From contig JAJEKV010000065.1 in assembly GCA_021234155.1 (NCBI GenBank), forward strand, positions 5,598,807-5,662,806: a stretch of 64,000 bases of DNA. The letters run 5' to 3'. Of the stretch, positions 23,049 through 32,730 are shown piece after piece (within the stretch, counting starts at the first letter, position 1; each line of letters begins with the position of its first letter). Source of the stretch: Isoetes taiwanensis (taxonomy: Eukaryota > Streptophyta > Lycopodiopsida > Isoetales > Isoetaceae). The notes beneath the pieces are model-generated. The model ran no database searches, was not told where the DNA came from, and saw only the letters and a list, made by a program, of their open reading frames with translations. A program made the position numbers and the translations under genes.

Positions 23049-24245
23049 TGTTTGGGTGCAGGTTGGGGAACTCCGCAAGACGACCCCCTGTGAGGACCCG
23101 TGGATCGGGGAGAATCAGGGGACTATGTCACGCGGGATCAGGGAATAAATTACTAATCGCATATTTCTTATTAGCCAAAATGACTTTAGCTAAACTTGTT
23201 CGGTATTAATCCCAAAACTTTCTGTAGTTTAGCTAAACTCTACACATTTTTCCTCTCATACTTTCTAGCGTTTAGCTAAACTAACCCAAGCATCATCCCA
23301 AAAATTTCTATAGTGTGGTCAACAGAAAATATTAAATCAAATTACTATACCTTTTTTCAATATATTCCACTTATTTTAGTCATTTTCTTTGTGAAAACAT
23401 GCTAAAATAATGCAGACTAGCAAAGTCTAGGACTCAAATTAATTCATAATGTAAAAAACTAAACTACTAATCATATATTTCATATAAACTAGAATGATGT
23501 TAGCTAAACTAGCCTGAAATTCATTCTAAGAGTTTCTATGGTTTAGCTAAACAATACAAAATTTCACTCTCTTACTTTCTAGCATTTGGCTAAAGAGCTT
23601 CAGGGTTGGTGCAGTCCCGAAAAAAGTTAAGCTAAAATTATTATTTTTTTCCCAATATTTTCCATTTACTTTAGCCAAAGTTTTTTGAAAATGTGCTAAA
23701 AAATCGCCAAATAGCTAAGTTTAGCCCTTAAATTATTCCATGTGCGGGATTTGCAAGAAAACAAAGGAAGGGGAAAAGAAAACAAAAGAACAATGAGACA
23801 ACAATGATAAGCTTCCTTGATATCAATGATGATGATACATGAGCTCTCGCAACCGAGAGAAAACTGAAATGAGACAAGACTCCAAACTCATCTAAAACTC
23901 ATGTGCTAGCTCTACTCATATATATAGTACAATGGCCTTTGGCCCAATATAGACACTCTGACTGATTTCGGTGCCGACTCCTGGAAGGAGGCCTGATTTG
24001 CAGGAATGCTGGCGGTGCCTCTTGAAGTGCCTGGAATCCCGCTGACGCTGACGCGAGCGGTGACGGGCCGTCACTTGTCTGAGCGGCGCCTCTTGGTAGC
24101 AGACGCAGGCTTTGACTGCGTGGTCTGCTGCTTGGTCTTCTGCTGGGCCTTTGACGACTGACCCGTGCCTGACTGTGGATCCTTGGACTTGACCTGGTCC
24201 GTCGTATGCATGAATAGTCCTGTACCAGGAGGCACAGGACTAACA
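23049..24245 (-). repeat. Element Y 5' LTR (right copy), interrupted by a MITE
   Basis: Its start is TGTTTGGGTGCAGG at 23049, and it ends GACTAACA at 24245. The MITE at 23139-23741 splits it after 90 bases. The minus strand beyond its internal end reads CCCGCCACGGGTCTG, a damaged tRNA-Asp-like primer site. Confidence 0.82.
23139..23741. mobile_element. hAT-like MITE inserted in the Y LTR
   Basis: This 603-bp insert is flanked by an 8-bp duplication, CGCGGGAT (23131-23138) and TGCGGGAT (23742-23749), with one C-to-T difference at a CG. It starts CAGGGAATAA and ends TTATTCCATG, mirroring the MITE at 4072. It is AT-rich with repeated TTTAGCTAAAC and has no ORF. Confidence 0.85.
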
Positions 24246-24817
24246 ACAGCCCTGCTGTGAGGACCCATGGATCAAACAGGAGAATCTGGTAGCTGTGTCA
24301 CGCGGGATTTGCAAAGGAAACTAAGGAAGGGAAAAGAGAAAAACAAGAAGAACAATGAAGAACACAATGAAGAGAACAAAACTCTTTGATATCAATTGTG
24401 ATACATGAGCTCTCGCAATCGAGAGGAAGCAGAAGTGAGATAAGACCAAAAACTCATCTAGCCCGTGAAGGCTAGCTCTACTCATATATATAGTACAATG
24501 ATCTTTGGCCCAATATAGACACTCTGTCAGATTTCGGTGCCAACTCCTAGAAGGAGGCCTGATTTGCAGGAATACTGGCGGTGCCTCTTGAGGTGCCTGA
24601 AGTCATGCTGACGCTGACGCTGGCAGTGACGGCCCGTCACTTGTCTGCTCTCGACCTCTTCGTGCCCGTGGCCCTCTGCGTGGTCTGCGGCTTGGTTGGT
24701 GGCTTGGGCTTCTGCGGGGCCTTTGACGACTGACCTCCATCTGACTGTGGATCCTTGGCCTTGACCTGGTCCGTCGTGTGCATGAATAGTCATGTACCAG
24801 TACGTACAGGACTAACA
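24246..24817 (-). repeat. Element X 5' LTR, remaining 572 bases
   Basis: It starts ACAGCCCTGCTGTGAGG, matching position about 1464 of the left X LTR, and runs to GACTAACA next to the TGCCT duplication. Together with 12521-12560 it makes about 610 bases, as expected for X. Confidence 0.8.
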
Positions 24818-25665
24818 TGCCTTAGCCTCAGCCTCTGCAACTGACTTCGGGTCTATGGCCTTAACTATTCGTTTAATTCAGGGGGCCAACCCTTCAATAT
24901 AGCCCCCCACCGCCCTCTTCTCGTTCATACCGGGGACATACAGCCTCAAGCACATGAATTCATCTGTGTAGGCCTGAACTGACATGCCCTTCTGCTCCAA
25001 CATGTAAAAAGTCTGAATCTGTTGGCATTTGTGCGCACGGGGCACATAATGCGACTTAAAAGCTTTGGCAAACTTTTTAAACTTGCATCTGCTTCTGTCT
25101 AGATGCTTGGCTCTAGCATAGCCCTTCCACCAAATACGAGCGGCCCCTGTAAGGTTTGTAGTGGCAACTTTTCCTGTATCTTTCTCCGTCATCTCATAGG
25201 ATTTCCCGAACTCCTTCATTTCGTCCAACCAAGACTCCGCGTTCAGGCTGCCTCTAGATTTCTCGTCAAACTGAGCCAATTTTCTGTTTTTCCTTATACT
25301 GGTAATGGCCGTATCAACCGTCTTACGGTACTCCTTATCCTGGGCCTTTGCATGGTCACCAGATGATATAGATGACTCTGAAGACACAGAAGTGGCTGAT
25401 TGTGAGGATGTGGCACTATCTGTAGACGAGCTTCGACGACGTTTGGAACGGTGCCCCCTTTGTGCGGGTACAGGGCCTGGTTCCGGTGCAGGTGGCTGCT
25501 GTGGTAGTGGACTTGGCGGTAACGGGGGTAACTCCGGTCCGTTCTCCTACATGTACTGTGGTGGGTTGGCATTTAACACATAAGTCTGCAGCTCTACTAA
25601 CTGCCGCTTCATCAACAGGAGTTCTTGTTCAGGTGATAATCTGCTAGCATTTGAGGGTGTCTACC
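24818..25665 (-). pseudogene. Element A gag, N-terminal and capsid part
   Basis: The minus-strand reading holds a Pro-rich, then basic/Ser-rich stretch (SKRRRSSSTDSATS near 25430), then a gypsy capsid region: NAESWLDEMKEFGKSYEM, LTGAARIWWKGYARAK, KFKKFAKAFKSHYVPRAHK and MSVQAYTDEFMCLRLYVPG. Element B has the same pieces (33000-33500), including KFSKAFKSHYVPREHK. One in-frame TAG (about 25550) and one TGA (about 24880) interrupt it. Element X then cuts it at 24818. An acceptor-like AATATAG precedes the region near 25690, so gag might be reached by splicing. The start is not certain. Confidence 0.82.
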
Positions 25666-25953
25666 ATGAGGCGTTACGTGCACCGTCTATATTGAGCAGA
25701 GGAAGGTATAAGCAGAATTATTGTGATACCAAGTGTCACAATGAAGATCATTTTGAGCAGTACTAAGAAACAATAATAAAGACAATACAAGAGAATTAAG
25801 GAAAAGAACTTTATTTATAAGTCAAAGTGGCAGTTACATTGGAGGTGTGTTTTAACAAAAACTTAAGGCTGTACAATACAAAAATAGTGATTATACATTG
25901 GGCAATTTCTAACCAACTCACACTTAGCCATAAAAAAACTGAAGAGACCAGGC

Positions 25954-26487
25954 TTAGGGCTGCGCAAAAGGGTACAGGATGGAGTAACGGATGCTCTCCC
26001 TTACTGCCCTGACTACCTTGTAGCGAGCCCATGCCTGGATGATAACGTACTGGTAGTCTAACGTAGGACTAATAATAAGGAAATTGAAGAGGTCTCTTAG
26101 CGCATAAAAGATCTGCCATAAGTGATCATTTGCGTCGGCAAAAGCCTCGTGCTTTGTCATATCCCAGTAATCCCAGGTACGACGGAGAGTTTGTTGTAGA
26201 TGCTCGAAAGCATGCTCACGGAGAATATTGACTATTTCCAAGCCTTTAGTTGAATCATAGGGCTCTCCTTCTTCCACGGGTTCCCCTGCTTCGTAATCAT
26301 CATCCCGATCCTGATACTCCCCATAGTGTTGACCATAGTCTTGTTCGGGAGGTACCTGATCGTCCCTTCGTAATTCGTTAGTTATTCTGTCCTCGATTTC
26401 TTCGAGCTCATCGTCTGTAAGACGACAAGAATGAATATACAATATTGAACGATTTCTTATACTCCAAACTCTAAAAGAGATGAACAA
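25954..26487 (-). CDS. ORF C of element A, unknown protein
   Basis: This 177-codon reading lies between the second ORF and gag of A. It is acidic at the N-terminus (DDELEEIEDRITNELRRDDQ, then a Glu/Asp/Tyr-rich stretch) and then likely alpha-helical, with EIVNILREHAFEHLQQTLRR, WDYWDMTKHEAFADANDHL and VIIQAWARYKVVRAVRES. A splice-acceptor-like TCTTACAG immediately precedes ACGATGAGC at about 26420, so the N-terminal 22 or so codons may be intron. Element B has no counterpart between its second ORF and gag. I do not recognise it. Confidence 0.5.
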   Translation of the reverse strand: MFISFRVWSIRNRSILYIHSCRLTDDELEEIEDRITNELRRDDQVPPEQDYGQHYGEYQDRDDDYEAGEPVEEGEPYDSTKGLEIVNILREHAFEHLQQTLRRTWDYWDMTKHEAFADANDHLWQIFYALRDLFNFLIISPTLDYQYVIIQAWARYKVVRAVRESIRYSILYPFAQP

Positions 26488-26639
26488 GTACCACAGGGAA
26501 ACGATTTAATCGTACTCAACGATACAATACTCATAAAACATAGGAAAATAGCACATATATTATATGATGGCTTAAAAAAAATGCCAATCAGAGATTACAT
26601 CTATACGCAATACAAAGATTTATAATTGTAAGAAGATAT

Positions 26640-26851
26640 CTAAGAACTAGGTTCCTCATCGTCATCCATAGGCTGAGGAGGTGGCCGGTAGCGCATCAAG
26701 GTGGTGCTGGGGCTAGCAGAGAGGGCGGCTCGAGCTGCTGCCTCCGGTGGTAAGCAAGTGGCCAAGGGTGCCGCCACAAGGAGTCGCATATTAGCGCAGC
26801 CTGCCACGTCCCCCAATGCTACGATAGCCAAATCTCGTCGGACCAAGGTTG
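26640..26851 (-). pseudogene. Second ORF of element A, C-terminal remainder beyond element B
   Basis: Reading resumes at 26851 and ends at the stop at 26640-26642. It contains LVRRDLAIVALGDVAGCAN and a Pro/acidic C-terminus. Joining 43846 directly to 26851 keeps the frame, so this is the tail of the ORF that starts at 45026. The tail of the matching ORF in B is only weakly alike. Confidence 0.6.
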
Positions 26852-28320
26852 TGACGTTCCAGTACGATATACGGTCTCAAGACGTATACCATCTTCGCGC
26901 CACGCAGCGTACCGCCGCATCCGGTCGGCGGTAATGCCAACGCGTGTACCCAAGCAAGGGGCGCCCTAGGGGCAACTTGCAATGGTGCGCACACTTAGCA
27001 ATGCGCGCACCTTTAGACCTTTAACCCATTAAAGGTAGACCAAGGGTCATGGAAACCCTAAACCTAACTGATAGCCTTCATAAGGCACCAAACCCTAACA
27101 TTCCCTTTTTCGCCCACAGACCTTCCGAGCTCCGATTCGCGCGCCTGAGGAGTCAATTCCAACTCCCACGATCTGCCTGCGGCCCGCCTTGTGTCGATCA
27201 TCCTTCCGGACCGCATCCCGAAGCGTAACGAGACATGGGCGCCTTTGGATCGAGAGGAGTGAACCGAGGATCAGGTATTTGTCGATTGAATAGTCTAAAC
27301 CTTATTCCAGCCTTCGAGCCAGTAGGTTTAGCCTATTAAATCACCCTTAGTAGCCAAGCAGATCCTGAGATTGACTCTAACTAAAGAACCTAACTCTATG
27401 TATTAGATTAGTTCTTATTACTTATGTTCATATGATGGACGGATGTATTCTGTGGACTCATTGTATTGGGAAGGGGGGTATAGACTTAAAGCTTAGTAGA
27501 TGATGCTCCTAGCTAGTCCCTCTTAGTGCATTACTAGAATTCGGCCTGTGTACAAGAGCCCACCTGGTTGTGGGTGAAGGGGGCAAGGCCGGCTTAGAAT
27601 GAGGTTCGTGTTCTGACCCTTGACCGATCCCTCTGGTGTGTAAGGCCTACCGGGGATCAGAGTGACTAGGTCTAATGGCTTGCCACTGAGTGTGGGTAAG
27701 GCATGGGCTCGACACCCGTGGGGTGGTGTTCACCTTCCAGTGGATTAAGTCGAATAAGGGCACCTTGGGCCCTCTTAGATCTGGAGGGAGCAATACCGCC
27801 CCATCGGGACTGGGGAGATGTAACCCGTGAATAGCCCCTTTGGCTATGCACCCGTGAGCCTCTGATCCCGCCAGTCCCAACACTTTTCAACCTACTACTC
27901 GCAAAGTGTACACGGGGAGGGGCGGATGGAGTGGACAACCCTAAGCCATGTTCTTATCCTTTGTCATGATTCATGCTCAGACCGAACTCACGGAGACCCA
28001 AGCTAGTCAGTCCTTCCCTGGAGTCTGAGCCTTGGGTAGGAGCTTCCTTTGTATTGTGCTGATCTCTGTCTATGCAGATGTTGATGTGCCACCCTTCGAG
28101 GTGGATATATGGTGTTATGTTACTGACGTGTATGTTTACGCTTCCGCAGCTAGGTAGGCCCCGAGGAAGACGGGGTAAAATGACCCCTTCACTCTTCCCA
28201 CTGTGGATTCTAGATGGTCACGGTGATATGTGGAGGGCCCTGTATCAGTGTGGAGCTGGTGCGGGGGATGAACTCCTGTTTGTATACGGTGCGGGCATCG
28301 TATACGAGTAGGGGACGTCA
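26852..28320 (+). repeat. Element B 5' LTR
   Basis: This LTR is 1469 bp with TGACGTTCC at its start and GGGGACGTCA at its end. The 3' copy differs by many small indels. The stretch around 27900-27940 is the reverse of element A's LTR near 47910, showing shared origin. Confidence 0.85.
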
Positions 28321-28323
28321 GAA

Positions 28324-28336
28324 TGGTATCAGAGCC
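28324..28336 (+). promoter_or_regulatory. Element B primer-binding site (initiator tRNA-Met)
   Basis: TGGTATCAGAGCC begins three bases after the LTR, the standard complement of the initiator tRNA-Met 3' end in plant LTR elements. Element A has the same site with the same three-base gap. Confidence 0.9.
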
Positions 28337-28526
28337 ATGTTCTTGGAGACCAAGAGCAAAGCACTGACCATGCTCCCAGTAGTACTAACTTGATAGGACC
28401 CTTAAGCCTCGAAAAGTGGGAAATTTTTTTCTCATTTTTGTAGTTTATGCTAAGCTAGTAACAGTTAAGTGAATTAGAACTTAATAAGACTAAAAAGAAT
28501 GAGCCAAAAACTCCCCAGGCAAGGTG

Positions 28527-28591
28527 GTCTCACATTTCTACTGGTCAAAGAACTGCACTTTAGTTTTTGAGCAGGGCGCTACCTGTGAGAC
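28527..28591 (+). promoter_or_regulatory. Hairpin copy 1, upstream of the H3-like ORF
   Basis: GTCTCACA at the start pairs with TGTGAGAC at the end. The interior keeps CTGGTCAAAGAACT and TTTAGTTTTTGAGCAGGGCGCTACC, as in the other three copies. The 5' arm is the most mutated of the four. Confidence 0.65.
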
Positions 28592-28715
28592 ATCGAGCCA
28601 AGAACACACTAAACTTGATGAATTTGGGAAAAGTAATATGATAAGGCTAGTTCCAAGGTAGGAATTAGTTAGAATAGCATGTTTAATTTACTTAAATTAC
28701 TTAAAAATGTGTAAG

Positions 28716-28782
28716 ATCTCACAGCTAGCGCCTGGTCTAAAAACTAAACTTTAGTTTTTGAACAGGGCGCTACCTGTGAAAC
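28716..28782 (+). promoter_or_regulatory. Hairpin copy 2, upstream of the H3-like ORF
   Basis: The arm TCTCACAGCTAGCGCCTGG faces CAGGGCGCTACCTGTGA, with AAACTAAA facing TTTAGTTT at the tip. The start lies 189 bases after copy 1. The next TATA box is 103 bases downstream. Confidence 0.75.
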
Positions 28783-28884
28783 CAATAAGTAGAAAAAGTC
28801 TGAAATAAGTGTAAGTTTTAAGTAAATAGGTGCCTTGACATGTTAAATAAAGCAACTTGAATTTTGACCTAAAAATTGCCAAGC

Positions 28885-28892
28885 TATAAATA
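28885..28892 (+). promoter_or_regulatory. TATA box before the H3-like ORF of element B
   Basis: TATAAATA lies 108 bases before the ATG at 28993. It is followed by CCCTCATTT and then CCAGCTCCCTAAGGCG, which recur in the same order after the TATA box at 30906. The LTR promoter is far upstream, so this looks like an internal promoter; that role is inferred. Confidence 0.55.
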
Positions 28893-28992
28893 GAAGTAGA
28901 CCCCCTCATTTGCACGTTCCCGCCTTAGAAATCTGCTCCAGCTCCCTAAGGCGATCTTTGGCGCCCGATATCCGATTGTCGAACCGTCAAAC

Positions 28993-30306
28993 ATGGCACG
29001 GACCAAACAAATGGCCAGGAAAGCTCGTCCAGGCGAAACCCCCAGCGCCAGCGACACCAATCTCATACAGCAGATGCTTCGGGAGAGGCTCGTCGCGAGG
29101 GGAGGACGATTATCTTCGAGCGAGGAGAGCAGCACAGAGGAGCAGTATACAGATGCCTTCGAGGAAATACAGCAAGAAGTACAGGAACAGGAGGACGCGG
29201 AGGCCCACTCGGAAGCAGGGACGGAGATAGTCGAGGAAGAAGAGGAGGGAGCACAGAGAGAGCAAAGGACCAAGGCTCGGGAAGAAGAGAGACTCCCGAC
29301 TCCAGAGCCAACTATAGACGAACAAGTCGAAGTCTGGATTCGAGAAAAAGAAGCAGAGGAGCAGCAAGAGCAGAGCGAGCCGAGGCTTGGGCCGGCGGAG
29401 GAAGAAGACCTCGCCAAGTTTATCGCAAAGTATGAACGCCGAGAAAGAAAAAGGGAACAAAAGAAGAGGAAGAGGGAAGAGGAGGAGGCGAAAGCGGCAG
29501 AGGAACTAAAAAAAAAAAAGGGAAATGGGTGGGGAGCCCAAGGAAGCTCAAGGAGGTCCCAAAAGTAAAGAAGCCCAACCCCAAGGTCACCATTACCGAA
29601 CGGCCACCTGATCAGCCCCCGGCCTCCTCCGAGGATTATGACGAAGACCATAACCCCAACACTGGGGAGGCAAGCTCTTCCAAACCCCCGATCATTGAGC
29701 AGGTGGTAACCGAGCAGATAGCGCCCGAGGAGGAGCAACCGGACAAAGTGCAGAAGCCCCCTCCTTATCCAAAGTGGGACAGGAAGAAGCAACCCCGGCC
29801 TGCCCGAGTCCTATGTCACGGACCCCGTAAAGATCTACGAGCGAAAGATGCGGGAGCACGAGGCATAGATGAAGGAGTGGGAGGCTTATAACTCCTACTA
29901 CCAGGAGAATAGAGTCAGAACCATCGAGGGTGGACACCCAACAAAGCAGCAGACCCTAAGGCCACCACCACCAAAGCCCAAGGTCCTGAAAAAGCCAGCC
30001 AAGAAGAAGCTCACCAGGAAGGAGGCCGAGCAAAGAGCACTACGGGAGATTCGGCACTTTCAGCGCAGCTACGGCCTCCTAATCCCCCGTGCCCCCTTTG
30101 CCCGTCTAGTCAGAGAAGTGATGCAGGACTTCAAGACTGACATGAGGGCCACGGATGAGATGCTGCTGGCATTGCAGGAAGCGGCGGAGCAGAAAATAGT
30201 GCAACATTTTGAAGACTCGATGGCTTGCACTATTCATGCGAAGCGAGTGACACTGATAAGGCAAGATATGCAACTTGCTACTCGCATCAAGGGAGAGCGA
30301 CCTTGA
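28993..30306 (+). pseudogene. Histone H3-like ORF of element B: H3 tail, acidic insert, H3 fold
   Basis: The ATG at 28993 opens with MARTKQMARKARPGETP, matching the H3 N-terminal tail at most positions (R2, T3, K4, R8 and K9 kept; S10 is Ala). A long Glu/Arg/Lys-rich segment follows. Frames change at a 12-A run (29508-29519) and near 29800, and a TAG lies just before 29869. The last block (29869-30306) ends with an H3 fold over about 90 codons: [71 protein letters not shown]. Loop 1 has no CENH3-type insertion. The HPT...KP linker before the fold resembles element A's. As written it needs two frameshifts and one readthrough, some of which may be sequence error. In a host, H3 forms nucleosomes; its role here is unknown. 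Confidence 0.85.
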
Positions 30307-30448
30307 ACATTTTGTAAATAGTCAAAAATTTTGTAATATAATCAATTTTGAGTGCTTTATGTGTCTGAACTTGTTTAATTAGAACAAGTTAGCAGGTTTT
30401 AGTTTTTGTTTTAGTAAAATAGGACATTTGCAGACCGAAAATTGTGAT

Positions 30449-30515
30449 GTCTCACAGGTCGCGCCTGGTCAAGAAACTAAAGTTTAGTTTTTGGACGAGG
30501 CGCTAGCTGTGAGAC
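30449..30515 (+). promoter_or_regulatory. Hairpin copy 3, upstream of the second ORF
   Basis: GTCTCACAGGTCGCGCCTGG faces CGAGGCGCTAGCTGTGAGAC over about 20 pairs, with AAACTAAA facing TTTAGTTT at the tip. It is the best-paired copy and lies between the H3-like ORF and the second ORF. Confidence 0.78.
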
Positions 30516-30647
30516 CTCGTCCAAACTTGCCCAAAACAGCTCCAAATTGACCAAGTAAGGGTCAATTCTGCCTAATTTGATGAGTCTGTCATCCTTACAC
30601 CCTTATTTTACCCAAATTGGACATGTTTTGATCAAAATGGGACTGAT

Positions 30648-30714
30648 GTCTCACACGTCGCGCCTGGTCAAGAAACTAAAGTGTAGCTTTTGAACGAGGC
30701 GCTACCTGTGAGAC
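30648..30714 (+). promoter_or_regulatory. Hairpin copy 4, upstream of the second ORF
   Basis: GTCTCACACGTCGCGCCTGG faces CGAGGCGCTACCTGTGAGAC. It starts 199 bases after copy 3, close to the 189-base spacing of copies 1 and 2. Confidence 0.78.
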
Positions 30715-30905
30715 CTCCTACCATTTCTTCACCAGAACTTGTCCAAGTGACCTTCAACCTGTTGTGTTAACATCTTTAGGTAATCCAGTCATGCTCAAAC
30801 CCTTAAATTAGTCTTCCAATTCCCATTCTGACCTCAGTATAGACTAGAATTGCCCAACCCCAGGAATTTTCCAAGTCACCCAAAAATTAGGGTTTTCCTC
30901 TTTTC

Positions 30906-30913
30906 TATAAATA
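30906..30913 (+). promoter_or_regulatory. TATA box before the second ORF of element B
   Basis: TATAAATA stands 122 bases before the ATG at 31028 and is followed by CCCTCATTT and CCAGCTCCCTGAGGCG, nearly the same words as after the TATA at 28885. Confidence 0.55.
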
Positions 30914-31027
30914 GGTCCCTCATTTCACACATAGCACCCTACAAGTTTGCTCCTGCCCCCTTAGCCGATTTTCCAGCTCCCTGAGGCGCTCTTGCAACCG
31001 TTTGCTAGTCTTTTCCTCGCTAAACTC

Positions 31028-32561
31028 ATGGCAACTTCTGATTTCAGGCGATGGTACAGCGCCAGCGCTCATGCTGCCGAGGCTGACATCGATGAGATTT
31101 TCCGGGTCTTCCGGAAGGAAATAGATGTCCAAGCAACCTTGCACGCAACCCCAAAGATATAGCGTAGTCCCCAATGAATTTTCAAGCTAGGCTAGAGCCA
31201 TCATTAGTGCAGCTTCCACCTTGCGTAGGCTACTTTGTTCCTAGGAAATCCCTTCAAGCAGCCTTAGGCGATGTTCCAAACATTGCCAAGTATCTCACAA
31301 ACAAGGCCCAGCGCACGCCCGAGCCAATGGTCCTGACTGTCAATAGGACCAAGTACTTCTCTTTCAACACTGCCCTAGCAATTTTTCTTACTTGGTCGTA
31401 CGAGAACCCCATGGGAGAAACCTCCATTCCCCCCATGGACGTGGACCCAATAGCTACAGCAGCAGCACAACAACTCCTTTCGCAGTACGAACAAGAGCAA
31501 GAAGGAAAGGGAGAAGACGAGGAGTCAGAGGAAGAAGATGAGGATTACGCCGAGGTCGAGATCGACCCGGCCGAAGAAGACCGGCTAGCAGAACAAGAGT
31601 TGCAGGAATTCGAAAGAAGCCGGCAAACTCTCAGGATTGCACCACCCCTTGGGCTAGGTATCACAAGCCTAGCCCCCATCATCCTCGAAGGTGAAGAATA
31701 TTTGCTCCTAAGTGACATCCAAAACCTCCCGGAGTGCAGGGAAAGGGAGTATCGACCGGACGAATTGCTGCACCAACTCCGGAGAACAGACCTGGATGAC
31801 TTCATCGTCCGAGAAACCTCCGATTTCCCACTCCAAGTAAGGGAAGCTGACACTTACACGGGAGAGTCCACCTCCGATATCCAAGCCTACAGCAACATCA
31901 GGCAGATTATGGAGGCAGGGCAACTACCGACGGAGGAAGAGTTCCTTGCTCTACAGGAACAGATGGGGATCTGCCACGTGACCTCGAATATCTTAACGGC
32001 AAGTTCTTCGACAACGCCTCCCCGGGAGCGAAGAGGCGAGTTCACCTAAGGAGAGCTTCAGCAACAATCAGAGACTACAGGGAGCTCACCACGGTGGAAG
32101 TCGATGACTATGCCGGTAGACACAGAACTGGAGGCCGGGGAGGCGAGGACCTGTCACGCAACGACAGGTCCTTGCGGTATTACCTTCCCCTGCTGATGGA
32201 TGGAAGAATAGCGGTAATTCATCGCAAATTCACCCCCAGGGGCGAGGAAGGAGTATCGATGCTAATTGCACTCTCATGCTTTGGCCGGCATGCTCGGCTA
32301 GCTCCCAACACCGAGTACGCCATCCTAGTGAAGAGAGCGGTAGCACTTGATACTTTTGACTTCGCCATACCTTACAGACGGCAGGGAAGACTGGCAGTCA
32401 CCGCAGCCTATACCTCCAAGCGCAGAGTAGAAGATTTGACCAGAACTTTGCAGGGTGGATCTTCAGTCAACATCCTTAGGAATTTGGGCCATTCAGTGGG
32501 AACAGCCCAAGTGAAGAAGTTCCTAGAGGATAACCCCTCCTACCGGCGATATCAAGAATAG
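31028..32561 (+). pseudogene. Second ORF of element B, unknown protein shared with element A
   Basis: The start is taken at 31028 (MATSDFRRWYSAS), because it follows the TATA box and aligns with A's MACPTLQQWYLDG. A frameshift near 31165 leads to the 31174-32049 block and another near 32040 to the 32094-32561 block. The order is an N-terminal region (TKYFSFNTALAIFLTWSYE), an acidic stretch, a middle region (LPTEEEFLALQEQM, compare A's PQPPEEQFAANM), and a C-terminal region (SLRYYLPLLMDGRIAVIHRK, LIALSCFGRHARL). The total is about 500 codons. I do not recognise the family; it precedes gag in both elements. Confidence 0.7.
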
Positions 32562-32730
32562 TTAGGAATCTTGATCCCGGAAGCTTCTTTTGTATTAACA
32601 TATTATATAATATGAATATAACTTCTTTTGCCCTTTAAATGTTTTGTTGATATATTTTTGTTCCGCAACTATACCAACAACACATATAATGCAAGAGAAC
32701 GAATAAAACTAACCGTACAACCATGACCAA

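Larger units (their letters stand above)
12561..24245 (-). mobile_element. Element Y: gypsy relative of X, inserted in X's right LTR
   Basis: Its LTRs are 12561-13146 and 23049-24245. The second holds a MITE; without the MITE and its duplication both are 586 bp. Both start TGTTTGGG and end GACTAACA. Coding order and motifs match X throughout. The flanks (CAATT on the left, ACAGC on the right) do not form a clear duplication, though the X sequence around the site is itself variable. Y must be younger than X because it splits an X LTR. Its text carries many more small indels than X. Confidence 0.82.
1433..24817 (-). mobile_element. Element X: Ty3/gypsy retrotransposon (non-chromovirus type), with Y nested in its right LTR
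   Basis: The outer boundaries are defined by a perfect 5-bp target duplication, TGCCT, at 1428-1432 and 24818-24822. The plus-strand ends TGTTTGGGG and GACTAACA give TG...CA termini. LTRs are 1433-2041 on the left, and 12521-12560 plus 24246-24817 on the right, the latter split by element Y. Coding order on the minus strand is gag, protease, RT, RNase H, integrase and a long extra ORF. The RT (DHFPLPFTDQ, FMDGFSGYNQI) and the tRNA-Asp-like primer site suggest the Athila/Tat side of gypsy rather than a chromovirus; I would not name the lineage. A MITE at 4072-4644 interrupts the extra ORF. Confidence 0.88.

Noticed and set aside
29063-29792. Minus-strand 302-codon Ser/Phe-rich reading
   Set aside because: It is the antisense of the Glu/Lys-rich segment of the H3-like ORF; such composition gives long spurious readings.
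28993-30306. H3-like ORFs as ordinary host histone genes with an element nearby
   Set aside because: Both lie between primer site and gag of their element, share a linker, and are followed by the same second ORF.
28527-30714. Hairpin repeats as a CRISPR array
   Set aside because: Only four copies, irregularly spaced, in a plant retroelement with no cas genes.
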